The translations under genes and the position numbers were made by a program. This document shows, one piece after another, positions 1-7,703 of a stretch of DNA of 64,000 bases. Within the stretch, counting starts at the first letter, position 1. Each line of letters begins with the position of its first letter. Source of the DNA: G963708325 sp963708325 (GTDB lineage: Bacteria > Actinomycetota > Thermoleophilia > Solirubrobacterales > 70-9); NCBI GenBank assembly GCA_963708325.1, contig OY970203.1:1860001-1924000 (forward strand). The letters run 5' to 3'. The notes under the pieces are model-generated. The model was not told where the DNA came from and made no database searches. It saw only the letters and a program-made list of their open reading frames with translations.

Positions 1-749
1 CTCTCACCGAGGGGCTGGCGGCAAGCGGTGGCCGCAACTCCGACGGCCGCATCACCAGCCGCCATCGTGGCGGCGGGGCGAAGCGGCGCTATCGGCGGAT
101 CGACTTCAAGCGGCGAAAGGACGGCGTCCAGGCGAAGGTGGCGACGATCGAGTACGACCCGAACCGCAGCTGCTACATCGCCCTGCTGCACTACGCGGAC
201 GGCGAGAAGCGCTACATCCTCGCGCCGCAGCAGCTCGCGGTCGGCGACGTGGTCGAGTCCGGCGACGGCGCGGACATCCGTCCCGGCAACGCCCTGCCGC
301 TTGCCCGCGTGCCGACGGGGACAGTCGTCCACAACGTCGAGCTGCGGCCCGGCCAGGGCGGGGCGATGGGCCGCGCCGCCGGGACGGCGATTCAGGTGAT
401 CGCCAAGGAGGGGCCGCTGGTGACGCTTCGGCTTCCCTCGACCGAGACCCGCATGGTCCGCGCCGAGTGCCGGGCGACGGTCGGCGCCCTCTCGAACCCC
501 GAGCACCAGAACATCTCGATCGGCAAGGCCGGGCGCAACCGGCATCGCGGCAAGCGGCCGCAGACCCGCGGCGTGGCGATGAACCCGGTCGACCATCCCC
601 ATGGCGGCGGCGAGGCCCATCACACGCCGGGCGGCCACCCGGTGACGCCCTGGGGCAAGCCGACGCTCGGCTACCGCACCCGCAAGAAGCGCAAGGCGTC
701 CGACGCGATGATCGTGCGCGGCCGCCGGCGCGGGAAGAAGAAGAGGTAG
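1..749 (+). CDS. rplB: 50S ribosomal protein L2 (5' end cut by window)
   Basis: L2 binds 23S rRNA and helps build the peptidyl-transferase centre. The frame is open from base 3, so the start lies upstream; 248 residues remain of the usual 275 or so. The first visible residues, LTEGLAASGGRNSDGR, match the L2 N-terminal third. The C-terminal part carries the family hallmark MNPVDHPHGGGEAHH, whose HPHGGGE loop reaches toward the catalytic centre, and ends in a basic tail (RGRRRGKKKR). The stop is 9 nt before rpsS. This is the usual S10-operon order, so rplC/rplD/rplW should precede the window. Confidence 0.98.
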   Translation, partial: LTEGLAASGGRNSDGRITSRHRGGGAKRRYRRIDFKRRKDGVQAKVATIEYDPNRSCYIALLHYADGEKRYILAPQQLAVGDVVESGDGADIRPGNALPLARVPTGTVVHNVELRPGQGGAMGRAAGTAIQVIAKEGPLVTLRLPSTETRMVRAECRATVGALSNPEHQNISIGKAGRNRHRGKRPQTRGVAMNPVDHPHGGGEAHHTPGGHPVTPWGKPTLGYRTRKKRKASDAMIVRGRRRGKKKR

Positions 750-758
750 ACGGGCGCG

Positions 759-1031
759 ATGGGCAGATCAACCAAGAAGGGCCCGTTCGTCGAGGAGCGC
801 CTGATGAAGCGGATCTCCGCAATGAACGAGTCCGGAAACAAGCAGATGGTCAAGACCTGGTCGCGGACCTCGACAGTCTTCCCCGAGATGGTTGGCCACA
901 CGATCGCCGTCCACGACGGCCGCAAGCACGTGCCCGTCTTCATCTCCGAGTCGATGGTCGGCCACAAGCTCGGGGAGTTCGCCCCGACCCGGACCTTCCG
1001 CGCCCACTCGGGCAGCGAGAGGGAGAGATAG
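759..1031 (+). CDS. rpsS: 30S ribosomal protein S19
   Basis: S19 forms a head complex with S13 on 16S rRNA near the A-site tRNA. It has 90 residues, the normal size. It starts MGRSTKKGPFVEERL and keeps the conserved TWSRTSTVFPEMVGHTIAVH and GHKLGEFAPTRTF blocks. It lies 9 nt after rplB and 3 nt before rplV, clearly within the operon. Confidence 0.98.
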   Translation: MGRSTKKGPFVEERLMKRISAMNESGNKQMVKTWSRTSTVFPEMVGHTIAVHDGRKHVPVFISESMVGHKLGEFAPTRTFRAHSGSERER

Positions 1032-1034
1032 ACG

Positions 1035-1622
1035 ATGGCGGAGAGCAAGCGAGCGGACGCGAAGAAGGGCGACGACAAGGCGAAGGCCGAGCGCAAGCCG
1101 CGCGCGCGCAAGGCCGAGCCGAGCGCCGGCGCCCGCGCGGCGACGAAGGCCGCGCCGAAGGACGCCGAGAAGCCCCGCACCCGCAGCAGGCGCCGGCCCG
1201 CCGCCAAGAAGGAGGAGCCCAAGGCGGCGGCCAAGCCCGCGACCCGGCGGCGCGAGAAGCCCGAGAAGCCCGCCTCGGCCCCGGTGGTTCGCGCCCGCGC
1301 CCGCTACCTGCGCGTTGCGCCGCGCAAGGCGCGCCTGGTGGCCGACCAGATCCGCGGCCTCGGGATCGACGAGGCCCGAGCCCTGCTCGACTTCTCGCCG
1401 CGGTCGGCGGCCCGCGACCTGCGCAAGCTGCTCGACTCGGCGGCGGCCAACGCCGAGAACAACCACGACCTGGTCGCCGACGACCTGAGGATCGCCGACG
1501 TGCGCGTCGACGAGGGCCCCACCCTGCGCCGCTACCGGGCCCGCGCGCTCGGCCGCGCCACGCGGATCGACAAGCGCACCAGCCACGTCTCTGTGTCTCT
1601 AACTCCCGGCGAGGAGGGCTGA
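1035..1622 (+). CDS. rplV: 50S ribosomal protein L22 with long basic N-terminal extension
   Basis: L22 contacts all 23S rRNA domains and lines the exit tunnel with its beta-hairpin loop. The protein has 195 residues against about 110-120 for the family. Residues 1 to about 83 are a Lys/Arg/Ala/Pro/Glu-rich, low-complexity extension. The L22 fold starts near residue 84 (VVRARARYLRVAPRKARL) and keeps AAANAENNHDL and the basic C-terminal strand. The start ATG is 3 nt after rpsS and there is no better internal start before the core, so the extension is probably real. The TGA overlaps the rpsC ATG by one base. Confidence 0.96.
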   Translation: MAESKRADAKKGDDKAKAERKPRARKAEPSAGARAATKAAPKDAEKPRTRSRRRPAAKKEEPKAAAKPATRRREKPEKPASAPVVRARARYLRVAPRKARLVADQIRGLGIDEARALLDFSPRSAARDLRKLLDSAAANAENNHDLVADDLRIADVRVDEGPTLRRYRARALGRATRIDKRTSHVSVSLTPGEEG

Positions 1623-2320
1623 TGGGCCAGAAGATCCATCCGGAGGGATTTCGCGTCGGCTACATCCACGACTGGAAGTCGACCTGGTTCACCGAGCGCG
1701 ACTTCGCGGACTACCTGCTCGAGGACATCGACATCCGCGGCCACATCGAGCGCAAGCTCGCCCATGCGGGCCTTTCGGACATAACGATCCGCAAGGGCTC
1801 CAACGAGGTCGTCGTCGACATCCACACGGCGCGCCCCGGGATCGTGATCGGCAAGTCGGGGTCCGAGGTGGATGCGCTGCGGCGCGAGCTGCACAAGCTC
1901 ACCGGCAAGGCCGTCAAGGTGAACATCCGCGAGATCAAGCGGCCGGAGCTGGACGCGAAGCTCGTGGCCCAGTCGATCGCCGAGCAGCTGCAGAACCGCG
2001 TCGCCTTCCGGCGGGCGATGAAGCGCGCGCTGACCTCCGCGATGAGATCGGGCGCCAAGGGCGTGAAGGTGCAGGTCTCGGGCCGCCTCGGCGGTTCGGA
2101 GATGGCCCGCACCGAGGGCTATTCCGACGGCCGCGTGCCGCTGCACACCCTGCGCGCCGACATCGACTACGGCTTCTACGAGGCCCGCACCACGACCGGC
2201 CGGATCGGCGTGAAGTGCTGGATCAACAAGGGCGAGGTGATGCCCGAGGGCTACCGCAGCAGCACGCCCGAGGACGAGGAGCTGACCCCCGGCCGGCGCG
2301 GCGGAGGAGGTCGTTCCTGA
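1622..2320 (+). CDS. rpsC: 30S ribosomal protein S3
   Basis: S3 sits at the mRNA entry site of the 30S head. It has 232 residues. It begins MGQKIHPEGFRVGYIHDW; the KH domain contains the GKSGSEVDALR loop (about residues 80-90), and the C-terminal half has GRLGGSEMARTEGYSDGRVPLHTLRADIDYG. The ATG overlaps the L22 stop (TGATG), implying translational coupling, and the stop overlaps the rplP ATG the same way. The tail ends in a short Gly/Arg stretch. Confidence 0.98.
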   Translation: MGQKIHPEGFRVGYIHDWKSTWFTERDFADYLLEDIDIRGHIERKLAHAGLSDITIRKGSNEVVVDIHTARPGIVIGKSGSEVDALRRELHKLTGKAVKVNIREIKRPELDAKLVAQSIAEQLQNRVAFRRAMKRALTSAMRSGAKGVKVQVSGRLGGSEMARTEGYSDGRVPLHTLRADIDYGFYEARTTTGRIGVKCWINKGEVMPEGYRSSTPEDEELTPGRRGGGGRS

Positions 2321-2736
2321 TGCTGATGCCGAAGCGGGTCAAGTACCGCAAGCAGCAGCGCGGCCGGATGCGGGGCAATGCCAAGGGAGGCAGCGGCGTG
2401 GACTTCGGCGAGTACGGGCTGAAGGCGCTCGAGCGCGGCTGGATCACGAACCGCCAGATCGAGGCGGCGCGGGTGGCGATGACGCGCAAGATCAAGCGCG
2501 GCGGCAAGGTGTGGATAAACGTCTTCCCCGACAAGCCCTTCACCAAGAAGCCGGCCGAGACCCGGATGGGGTCGGGCAAGGGCAACCCGGAGGGCTGGGT
2601 CGCCGTGGTCAAGCCCGGTCGGGTGATGTTCGAGCTGGCCGGTGTGGACGAGACGCTCGCGCGCGAGGCGATGCGCCTCGCCGGCCACAAGCTTCCGGTG
2701 AAGACCAGGTTCGTGCGCCGCGAGGGGGCCGAGTGA
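2320..2736 (+). CDS. rplP: 50S ribosomal protein L16
   Basis: L16 organises the A-site tRNA region of the 50S subunit. It has 138 residues, normal size. It starts MLMPKRVKYRKQQRGRMRG at an ATG overlapping the rpsC stop, with a GGAGG ribosome-binding site at 2303-2310. Conserved blocks include RVAMTRKIKRGGKVWINVFPDK and RMGSGKGNPEGWVAVVKPG. It is followed by an 84-nt gap, the longest in this part of the operon, which holds a dispersed repeat. Confidence 0.98.
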   Translation: MLMPKRVKYRKQQRGRMRGNAKGGSGVDFGEYGLKALERGWITNRQIEAARVAMTRKIKRGGKVWINVFPDKPFTKKPAETRMGSGKGNPEGWVAVVKPGRVMFELAGVDETLAREAMRLAGHKLPVKTRFVRREGAE

Positions 2737-2740
2737 TGCT

Positions 2741-2789
2741 GGCGCCGAACGCGCAGCGTGAGGCGACTGGGAGGTGGGGGTCGTGATTC
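2741..2789 (+). repeat. Dispersed 50-bp repeat, copy A
   Basis: The 49 bp from GGCGCCGAACGCG to GGGGGTCGTGATTC match the copy at 11108 at 46 of 49 positions, aligned by eye without gaps. The repeat starts 4 nt after the rplP stop TGA and ends 31 nt before the rpmC ATG. Similar copies lie at 21401 (other strand, partial) and 49481 (shortened). No protein reading on the plus strand explains the conservation. Confidence 0.8.
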
Positions 2790-2820
2790 CAGTGATGCAT
2801 CCGATGCATGGAGTTCCCCG

Positions 2821-3033
2821 ATGAAGGCCTCCGAGGTGCACAACCTCAAGGACGACGAGCTCGTGGAGCGCCTGCGCCAGGCGACCGAGGAGCAGTTCGC
2901 GCTGCGCTTCCAGCACGCCACCGGCGAGCTGGAGAACACGGCACGGCTGAGCGCGATCCGGCGTGACGTCGCCCGCCTTCTGACCGTTGCCCGCGAGCGC
3001 GGGATCGACGTCGAGCGGGAGCTGCGGGTCTGA
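2821..3033 (+). CDS. rpmC: 50S ribosomal protein L29
   Basis: L29 lies at the tunnel exit and helps dock SRP and trigger factor. It has 70 residues from the ATG giving MKASEVHNLKDDELVERL, the family start; an in-frame GTG at 2758 would add 21 residues read from the repeat and is rejected. Conserved blocks are EEQFALRFQHATGELENTARL and IRRDVARLLTVARER. The stop overlaps the rpsQ ATG by one base. Confidence 0.96.
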   Translation: MKASEVHNLKDDELVERLRQATEEQFALRFQHATGELENTARLSAIRRDVARLLTVARERGIDVERELRV

Positions 3034-3764
3034 TGGCCGAAGAGGAAAAGACACAGGACCAGACGCCCGAGGAGGGCGGCGAGACGCCGGTCGAGGAGCC
3101 CGCCACCGAGCAGGGTGGCGACGCCCCGGTCGAGGAGCCCGTGCCCGAGGAGGGCGGGGACGAGCCGGCTGTCGAGGAGCCCGCTGCGGAGGCGGCCGAG
3201 GAGCCCGCCGGGGAGCCCGTCGAGGAGGCCGCGGACGAGGCCGAGGCCGAGGGGGCCGGGGAGCCCGCTGCCGAGGCCGAGGCGGCGCCCGCAGCCGACG
3301 AGGAGGAGCTGACCCGCAAGCAGCGCCGCCAGCTGGACCGCTCGCGCGCGTCGTCGGGGCCGCCGAAGCCCCCGCGCGGCGCCGAGGAGCGGGCGGCGGA
3401 GCGCGGCGAGCGGCGCCGCGCGGCGGCCGGCCAGCGCAGCCGGCACCGCCGGCGCAGCCGCGAGAAGCGCCGCGCCGCCGGGCCGCGCGCGGGAACGCCG
3501 CCGGCCGAGCGCCGCGCCGCCCCGCGCAAGGTCCGCCAGGGGATGGTGGTTTCGAGCAAGGCCGACAAGACGATCACGGTGCGGATCGACTCCGCCCGGC
3601 GACACCCGGTCTACGAGAAGGTCGTGCGCCGCTCCCGCACCCTGACCGCCCACGACGAGGCGAACCAGGCAAGCGAGGGCGACCTCGTGCGGGTGATCGA
3701 GTCGCGGCCGCTGTCGCGCACGAAGCGCTGGCGCCTGGTCGAGATCCTGGAGCGCGCCAAGTGA
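3033..3764 (+). CDS. rpsQ: 30S ribosomal protein S17 with about 160-residue charged N-terminal extension
   Basis: S17 binds the 5' domain of 16S rRNA early in assembly. The protein has 243 residues; the family norm is about 80-90. Residues 1-92 are strongly acidic, built of imperfect PVEEP/EEPA units. Residues 93-163 switch to a strongly basic Arg/Ala segment. The S17 OB-fold runs from about 164 (RKVRQGMVVSSKADKTITVRI) to the end, with HPVYEKVVRRSRTLTAHDE and a C-terminal VEILERAK. The ATG overlaps the rpmC stop (TGATG), which fixes the long form as the coupled reading frame. The extension's function is unknown; its opposite charges could fold back on each other. Confidence 0.95.
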   Translation: MAEEEKTQDQTPEEGGETPVEEPATEQGGDAPVEEPVPEEGGDEPAVEEPAAEAAEEPAGEPVEEAADEAEAEGAGEPAAEAEAAPAADEEELTRKQRRQLDRSRASSGPPKPPRGAEERAAERGERRRAAAGQRSRHRRRSREKRRAAGPRAGTPPAERRAAPRKVRQGMVVSSKADKTITVRIDSARRHPVYEKVVRRSRTLTAHDEANQASEGDLVRVIESRPLSRTKRWRLVEILERAK

Positions 3765-3774
3765 GGGGCGGCCG

Positions 3775-4143
3775 ATGATCCAGCAGGAGAGCCGCGTCAA
3801 GGTGGCGGACAACTCCGGTGCCCGCGAGATCCTCTGCATCCGCGTCAAGGGCGGGTCGCATCGCCGCTACGCGGGCGTCGGCGACATCATCACCGCCACG
3901 GTCAAGCAGGCCACCCCGCACGGGGGCGTGCGAAAGGGGGAGGTCGTGCAGGCCGTCGTCGTCCGCACGAAGAAGCAGTTCGGCCGCAACGATGGCACCT
4001 ACATCGCCTTCGACGAGAACGCCGCCGTGCTGATCGACCCCCAGCGCAACCCGCGCGGGACCCGCATCTTCGGGCCGGTGGCGCGCGAGCTGCGCGACCG
4101 CAACTTCATGAAGATCGTCTCGCTCGCCCCGGAGGTGCTGTAG
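3775..4143 (+). CDS. rplN: 50S ribosomal protein L14
   Basis: L14 forms part of the intersubunit bridge and the site bound by silencing factor RsfS. It has 122 residues, exactly the family size. It starts MIQQESRVKVADNSGAREIL and contains the signature block around GDIITATVKQATPHGGVRKGE and the C-terminal GPVARELRDRNFMKIVSLAPEVL. It lies 10 nt after rpsQ and 2 nt before rplX. Confidence 0.98.
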   Translation: MIQQESRVKVADNSGAREILCIRVKGGSHRRYAGVGDIITATVKQATPHGGVRKGEVVQAVVVRTKKQFGRNDGTYIAFDENAAVLIDPQRNPRGTRIFGPVARELRDRNFMKIVSLAPEVL

Positions 4144-4145
4144 CG

Positions 4146-4487
4146 ATGGCCAAGTCCATGCGGATCCGCAAAGACGACACCGTGGTGGTCACCGGGGGCA
4201 AGGACAGCGGCAAGAGCGGTCGCGTGATCCGGACCGACCCGAGGCGTCGGCGCGTCTACATCGAGGGCCTGAACATGATCAAGCGGCACCAGCGGCCGCG
4301 CTCCGTGAAGGACACCCAGCGCGGCGGAGAGGTGGGCGGGATCATCGAGAAGGAAGGGCCGATCCACGTCTCCAACGTGATGCTGCTCGACCCCCGCGAC
4401 AACAAGCCGACGCGCGTCGGGGTGCGCCGCAAGGACGACGGCACCCGCGAGCGCTACGCGAAGCGCACCGACAACGCGATCGACTGA
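4146..4487 (+). CDS. rplX: 50S ribosomal protein L24
   Basis: L24 is an early assembly protein near the tunnel exit. It has 113 residues, a normal size. The KOW motif is visible as RKDDTVVVTGGKDSGKSGRVIR, followed by VYIEGLNMIKRHQRP and the GGIIEKEGPIHVSNVML block. It lies between rplN (2-nt gap) and rplE (4-nt gap) in standard order. Confidence 0.97.
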   Translation: MAKSMRIRKDDTVVVTGGKDSGKSGRVIRTDPRRRRVYIEGLNMIKRHQRPRSVKDTQRGGEVGGIIEKEGPIHVSNVMLLDPRDNKPTRVGVRRKDDGTRERYAKRTDNAID

Positions 4488-4491
4488 GCCG

Positions 4492-5301
4492 ATGGCAGCC
4501 ACCGACACCGCACAGGCCAAGGCAGCGCCGCCGCCCCGCCTCCGCGAGAAGTACGAGGCCGAGGTGCGGCCGGCGCTGGTCGAGAGGTTCTCCTACTCGA
4601 GCCCGATGCAGGCGCCCCGCGTCGAGAAGATCACCTTGAACATGGGGATTGGCGACGCCAAGCAGGACGACAAGATGCTCGAGGCGGCCTCCGAGCAGCT
4701 CGCCGTGATCGCGGGCCAGCGCCCGAACGTGCGGCGAGCGCGCAAGTCGATCGCCTCCTTCAAGGTGCGCGAGGGGATGCCGGTCGGCGTCAGCGTCACC
4801 CTGCGGCGCGCCCGCATGTGGGAGTTCCTGGACCGCCTCACGTCCGTGGCGGTGCCGCGGATCCGCGACTTTCGCGGTCTCAGCCCGCGCGCCTTCGACG
4901 GGCGCGGCAACTACTCGCTCGGGATCCGCGAGCAGCTGATCTTCCCCGAGATCGACTACGACTCGATCGATCAGGTGCGCGGGCTCGACGTGACGATCAC
5001 GACGACGGCCCGCAGCGACGAGGAGGCGTTCGAGCTGCTGCTCGGGTTGGGCCTTCCGTTCTCCCCCGAGGGCAGGCCCGGCGAGGAGGACAGCGCCGCC
5101 GCGGAGGAGGAGGAGCGCCGCCGCGAGGAGGCGCGGATGCGCGCCGAGGCAGAGCAGGCCGCGCTCGAGCAGCTCAAGGAGGAGAACCCCGAGGCCTACG
5201 CCAAGCGGGTGCGAGAGGAAGAGGTCGAAGAGGGCGAGGAGGGCGAGGCCGCCCCCGCCGCCGAGCAGCAGCCCACCGAACAGGAGCAGGAGGAGGAGTA
5301 G
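4492..5301 (+). CDS. rplE: 50S ribosomal protein L5 with acidic C-terminal extension
   Basis: L5 binds 5S rRNA and contacts the P-site tRNA. It has 269 residues against about 180 for the family. The core (residues about 17-190) keeps PRVEKITLNMGIGDAKQD, RRARKSIASFKVREGMPVG, FRGLSPRAFDGRGNYSLGI and EQLIFPEIDYD. Residues about 191-269 are a Glu/Ala-rich tail likely to form charged helix (EEEERRREEARMRAEAEQ) ending in EQEQEEE. The stop abuts the rpsZ ATG with no gap, so the tail is not a missed stop. Confidence 0.96.
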   Translation: MAATDTAQAKAAPPPRLREKYEAEVRPALVERFSYSSPMQAPRVEKITLNMGIGDAKQDDKMLEAASEQLAVIAGQRPNVRRARKSIASFKVREGMPVGVSVTLRRARMWEFLDRLTSVAVPRIRDFRGLSPRAFDGRGNYSLGIREQLIFPEIDYDSIDQVRGLDVTITTTARSDEEAFELLLGLGLPFSPEGRPGEEDSAAAEEEERRREEARMRAEAEQAALEQLKEENPEAYAKRVREEEVEEGEEGEAAPAAEQQPTEQEQEEE

Positions 5302-5487
5302 ATGGCGAAGACCTCGCAGACCGTGCGCCAGCGGCGCAAGCCCAAGTACAAGACCCGCGGCTACAACCGCTGCCGGCGGTGCGGCCGACCGCGCGCCTAC
5401 TACCGCAAGTTCGGGCTCTGCCGGATCTGCCTGCGCGAGTCGGCGCACGAGGGGTACGTCCCCGGAATGACCAAGTCGAGCTGGTAG
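5302..5487 (+). CDS. rpsZ: 30S ribosomal protein S14, zinc-binding type
   Basis: S14 is in the 30S head next to S3 and S10. This is the short, zinc-containing (C+) form of 61 residues, with Cys24, Cys27, Cys40 and Cys43 forming two CxxC pairs. It starts directly after the rplE stop. Organisms with this form often carry a second, zinc-free S14 elsewhere for zinc starvation; none is visible here. Confidence 0.97.
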   Translation: MAKTSQTVRQRRKPKYKTRGYNRCRRCGRPRAYYRKFGLCRICLRESAHEGYVPGMTKSSW

Positions 5488-5512
5488 ACGCGGCCAAGGA
5501 ACCGATGATCTG

Positions 5513-5908
5513 ATGCTCACCGACCCGATAGCCGACTACCTGACGCGGATCCGCAACGCACTGCAGAGCGACCACGACGAGCTCGAGGTGCCGTCGTCGC
5601 GGCTGCGGCGCGAGATGACCCGGATCCTCAAGGAGCAGGGCTACATCGCCGACTTCGAGATCGAGCCGACCGCGGTCGGCGAAGTGATCCGGATCCGCCT
5701 CAAGTACACCGACGACCGCCGCCCGGTGATCAGCGGGCTGCGGCGCGTCTCGCGGCCGGGGCGCCGCCGCTACGTCAACTCCAAGGAGGTGCCGCGGGTG
5801 CTCGGGGGCATGGGCACCGCGATCGTCTCGACCTCGCGCGGCGTGATGAGCGGTCACGAGGCGCGCAACAGCGGCGTCGGCGGCGAGGTCGTCGCCTACG
5901 TGTGGTGA
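5513..5908 (+). CDS. rpsH: 30S ribosomal protein S8
   Basis: S8 binds helix 21 of 16S rRNA; in enterobacteria it also represses the spc operon. It has 131 residues, normal size. It starts MLTDPIADYLTRIRNA and ends with the family signature STSRGVMSGHEARNSGVGGEVVAYVW. The gap before it is 25 nt and the gap after is 4 nt. Confidence 0.98.
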   Translation: MLTDPIADYLTRIRNALQSDHDELEVPSSRLRREMTRILKEQGYIADFEIEPTAVGEVIRIRLKYTDDRRPVISGLRRVSRPGRRRYVNSKEVPRVLGGMGTAIVSTSRGVMSGHEARNSGVGGEVVAYVW

Positions 5909-5912
5909 GCGC

Positions 5913-6446
5913 ATGAGCCGGATCGGAAGAAAGCCGATTGAGATCCCCGACGGTGTCTCCGTCGATGTCAAGCCCGGCCGGGTGAGCGTGAAGGGCCCGA
6001 AGGGCGAGCTCAGCCAGGCCGTCAGCGCCGACATGAAGGTGACCGAGAACGACGGAGTGCTGACCGTCGAGCGGCCGACCGATCGCGGCGAGCACCGCGC
6101 CCTGCACGGGCTGACGCGCAGCCTGATCGCGAACATGGTCGAGGGGGTGACCGACGGGTTCACCAAGCGGCTGCAGATCCAGGGCGTCGGCTACCGAGCC
6201 CAGCTCAAGGGCAAGGCGCTGGAGCTGGCGCTCGGCTTCTCGCACCCGGTCTCGGTGAGCGCTCCCGAGGGGATCGAGTTCGACGTGCCGCAGCCGACCG
6301 AGGTGGTCGTCACGGGGATCGACAAGCAGCTCGTCGGCGAGGTCGCCGCGACGATCCGCAAGAAGCGCCCGCCTGAGCCCTACAAGGGCAAGGGGATCCG
6401 CTACGAGGGCGAGCACGTCGCCCGCAAGGTGGGCAAGCGCGCGTGA
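5913..6446 (+). CDS. rplF: 50S ribosomal protein L6
   Basis: L6 lies near the sarcin-ricin loop and the elongation-factor site. It has 177 residues, normal size, built of two related domains. It starts MSRIGRKPIEIPDGVSV; the second domain has FTKRLQIQGVGYRAQLKGK and the C-terminal signature KPPEP-type block reads RPPEPYKGKGIRYEGEHV. It is in the standard place between rpsH and rplR. Confidence 0.98.
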   Translation: MSRIGRKPIEIPDGVSVDVKPGRVSVKGPKGELSQAVSADMKVTENDGVLTVERPTDRGEHRALHGLTRSLIANMVEGVTDGFTKRLQIQGVGYRAQLKGKALELALGFSHPVSVSAPEGIEFDVPQPTEVVVTGIDKQLVGEVAATIRKKRPPEPYKGKGIRYEGEHVARKVGKRA

Positions 6447-6465
6447 GGGGGACCGACCGCTGACC

Positions 6466-6813
6466 GTGCTGACGAAGCCCCAGCGCAGGCTGCGCCGCCG
6501 CCGCCGCGTGCGAGCGAAGGTGCGCGGCACCGCCGAGCGCCCGCGTCTGTCCGTGTACCGCTCCAACCGCGGCCTGTTCGGGCAGCTGATCGACGACGAC
6601 TCCGCGCGCACGCTGGCGTCGGTGAGCTGGACGGAGGCCGGCCTGCGCGACCTGGACCCGACGGCGCAGGCGAAGCGCGCGGGCGAGCTGCTCGCCGAGC
6701 GAGCCGGCGCGGCCGGGATCGAGTCCTGCGTCTTCGATCGGGGCGGCTACCGCTTCCACGGACGCGTGCGTGCCCTCGCCGACGGCGCCCGCGAGAAGGG
6801 CCTGAGCTTCTGA
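6466..6813 (+). CDS. rplR: 50S ribosomal protein L18
   Basis: L18 delivers 5S rRNA to the 50S subunit with L5. It has 115 residues from a GTG start; the first residues are MLTKPQRRLRRRRRVRAKV. The core has RPRLSVYRSNRGLFGQLIDDD and the C-terminal FDRGGYRFHGRVRALADGAREKGLSF. The GTG follows a purine-rich stretch (gaggggga) after the rplF stop. No ATG alternative gives a full-length L18. Confidence 0.96.
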   Translation: MLTKPQRRLRRRRRVRAKVRGTAERPRLSVYRSNRGLFGQLIDDDSARTLASVSWTEAGLRDLDPTAQAKRAGELLAERAGAAGIESCVFDRGGYRFHGRVRALADGAREKGLSF

Positions 6814-6847
6814 TGCGCGACGCCCGTTCGCTACCTTCAACCGTCGC

Positions 6848-7528
6848 ATGAACAACGTTTCTGTGGAGATAGTCAGCCCGCGGGGAATGGACCTGCAGGA
6901 GCGGGTGATCGAGATCAACCGCGTCGCCAAGGTGGTCAAGGGCGGCCGGCGCTTCTCGTTCACCGCCCTGGTGGCGGTCGGGGACGAGGACTCGGTCGTG
7001 GGGATCGGCTACGGCAAGGCGCGCGAGGTGCCGCTGGCGATCCAGAAGGCCGTCGAGAACGCGCGCAAGAGCCTGTTCCGCGTGCCCAAGTACGGCCAGA
7101 CGATCACCCACCGGGTGATCGGCCGCTACGGCGCCGGCCACGTAGTCCTGCGACCGGCGAGCCCCGGTACCGGCGTGATCGCCGGCGGCGGCGTCCGCGC
7201 GGTGCTCGAGCTGGGCGGGATCCGCGACGTGCTGACCAAGAGCATCGGCACCCAGAACCCGATCAACCTGGTGAAGGCGACCATGGACGGGCTCTACAAC
7301 CTTCGCCGACCCGAGGAGGTGGCGAAGCTGCGCGGGCTGAGCGTGCGCGAGGTGCTCGGCCTCGCGCCCGGCGGCAACGGCGGCGAGGCGGCGCCGGCGC
7401 AGGACGCCGAGCCGGCCGTCGTGCCGCAGGCCGAGGAGCCCGCGGGCGCCCAGCCCGCGGCGGAGCAGCCGGCGCCCGAGGAGGCCGCGCCGGAGCAGCC
7501 GGCGCCGCAGGAGGGCGCCGATGGCTGA
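6848..7528 (+). CDS. rpsE: 30S ribosomal protein S5 with Ala/Glu/Pro-rich C-terminal tail
   Basis: S5 shapes the mRNA entry channel and affects decoding accuracy. It has 226 residues. The core (about 1-176) has QERVIEINRVAKVVKGGRRF, GYGKAREVPLAIQKAVENA and GTGVIAGGGVRAVLELGG. Residues about 177-226 form an Ala/Glu/Pro/Gln-rich tail of repeated EQPAPEE-like units, beyond the usual end. The stop overlaps the rpmD start by 8 nt, so the tail is read by the ribosome that couples to rpmD. Confidence 0.96.
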   Translation: MNNVSVEIVSPRGMDLQERVIEINRVAKVVKGGRRFSFTALVAVGDEDSVVGIGYGKAREVPLAIQKAVENARKSLFRVPKYGQTITHRVIGRYGAGHVVLRPASPGTGVIAGGGVRAVLELGGIRDVLTKSIGTQNPINLVKATMDGLYNLRRPEEVAKLRGLSVREVLGLAPGGNGGEAAPAQDAEPAVVPQAEEPAGAQPAAEQPAPEEAAPEQPAPQEGADG

Positions 7529-7703
7529 GCTTCGGATCACCCAGCGGCGCTCGCTGAGCGGGACAAAGCCGCGCCAGCGCGACACGCTTCGCTCGCTCGG
7601 GCTGGGGCAGATCGGGCGCACGGTGGTGCGCCCCGACGGCCCCGAGCTGCGCGGGATGGTGCGCTCGGTCGCGCACCTGGTCGAGGTGGAGGAGAAGGGC
7701 TGA
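7521..7703 (+). CDS. rpmD: 50S ribosomal protein L30
   Basis: L30 is a small 50S protein. It has 60 residues, typical of the bacterial form. It starts MAELRITQRRSLSGTKPRQRD and keeps TLRSLGLGQIGRTVVRPD, the family signature. The start lies inside the end of rpsE and the stop overlaps the rplO ATG by one base. Confidence 0.96.
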   Translation: MAELRITQRRSLSGTKPRQRDTLRSLGLGQIGRTVVRPDGPELRGMVRSVAHLVEVEEKG

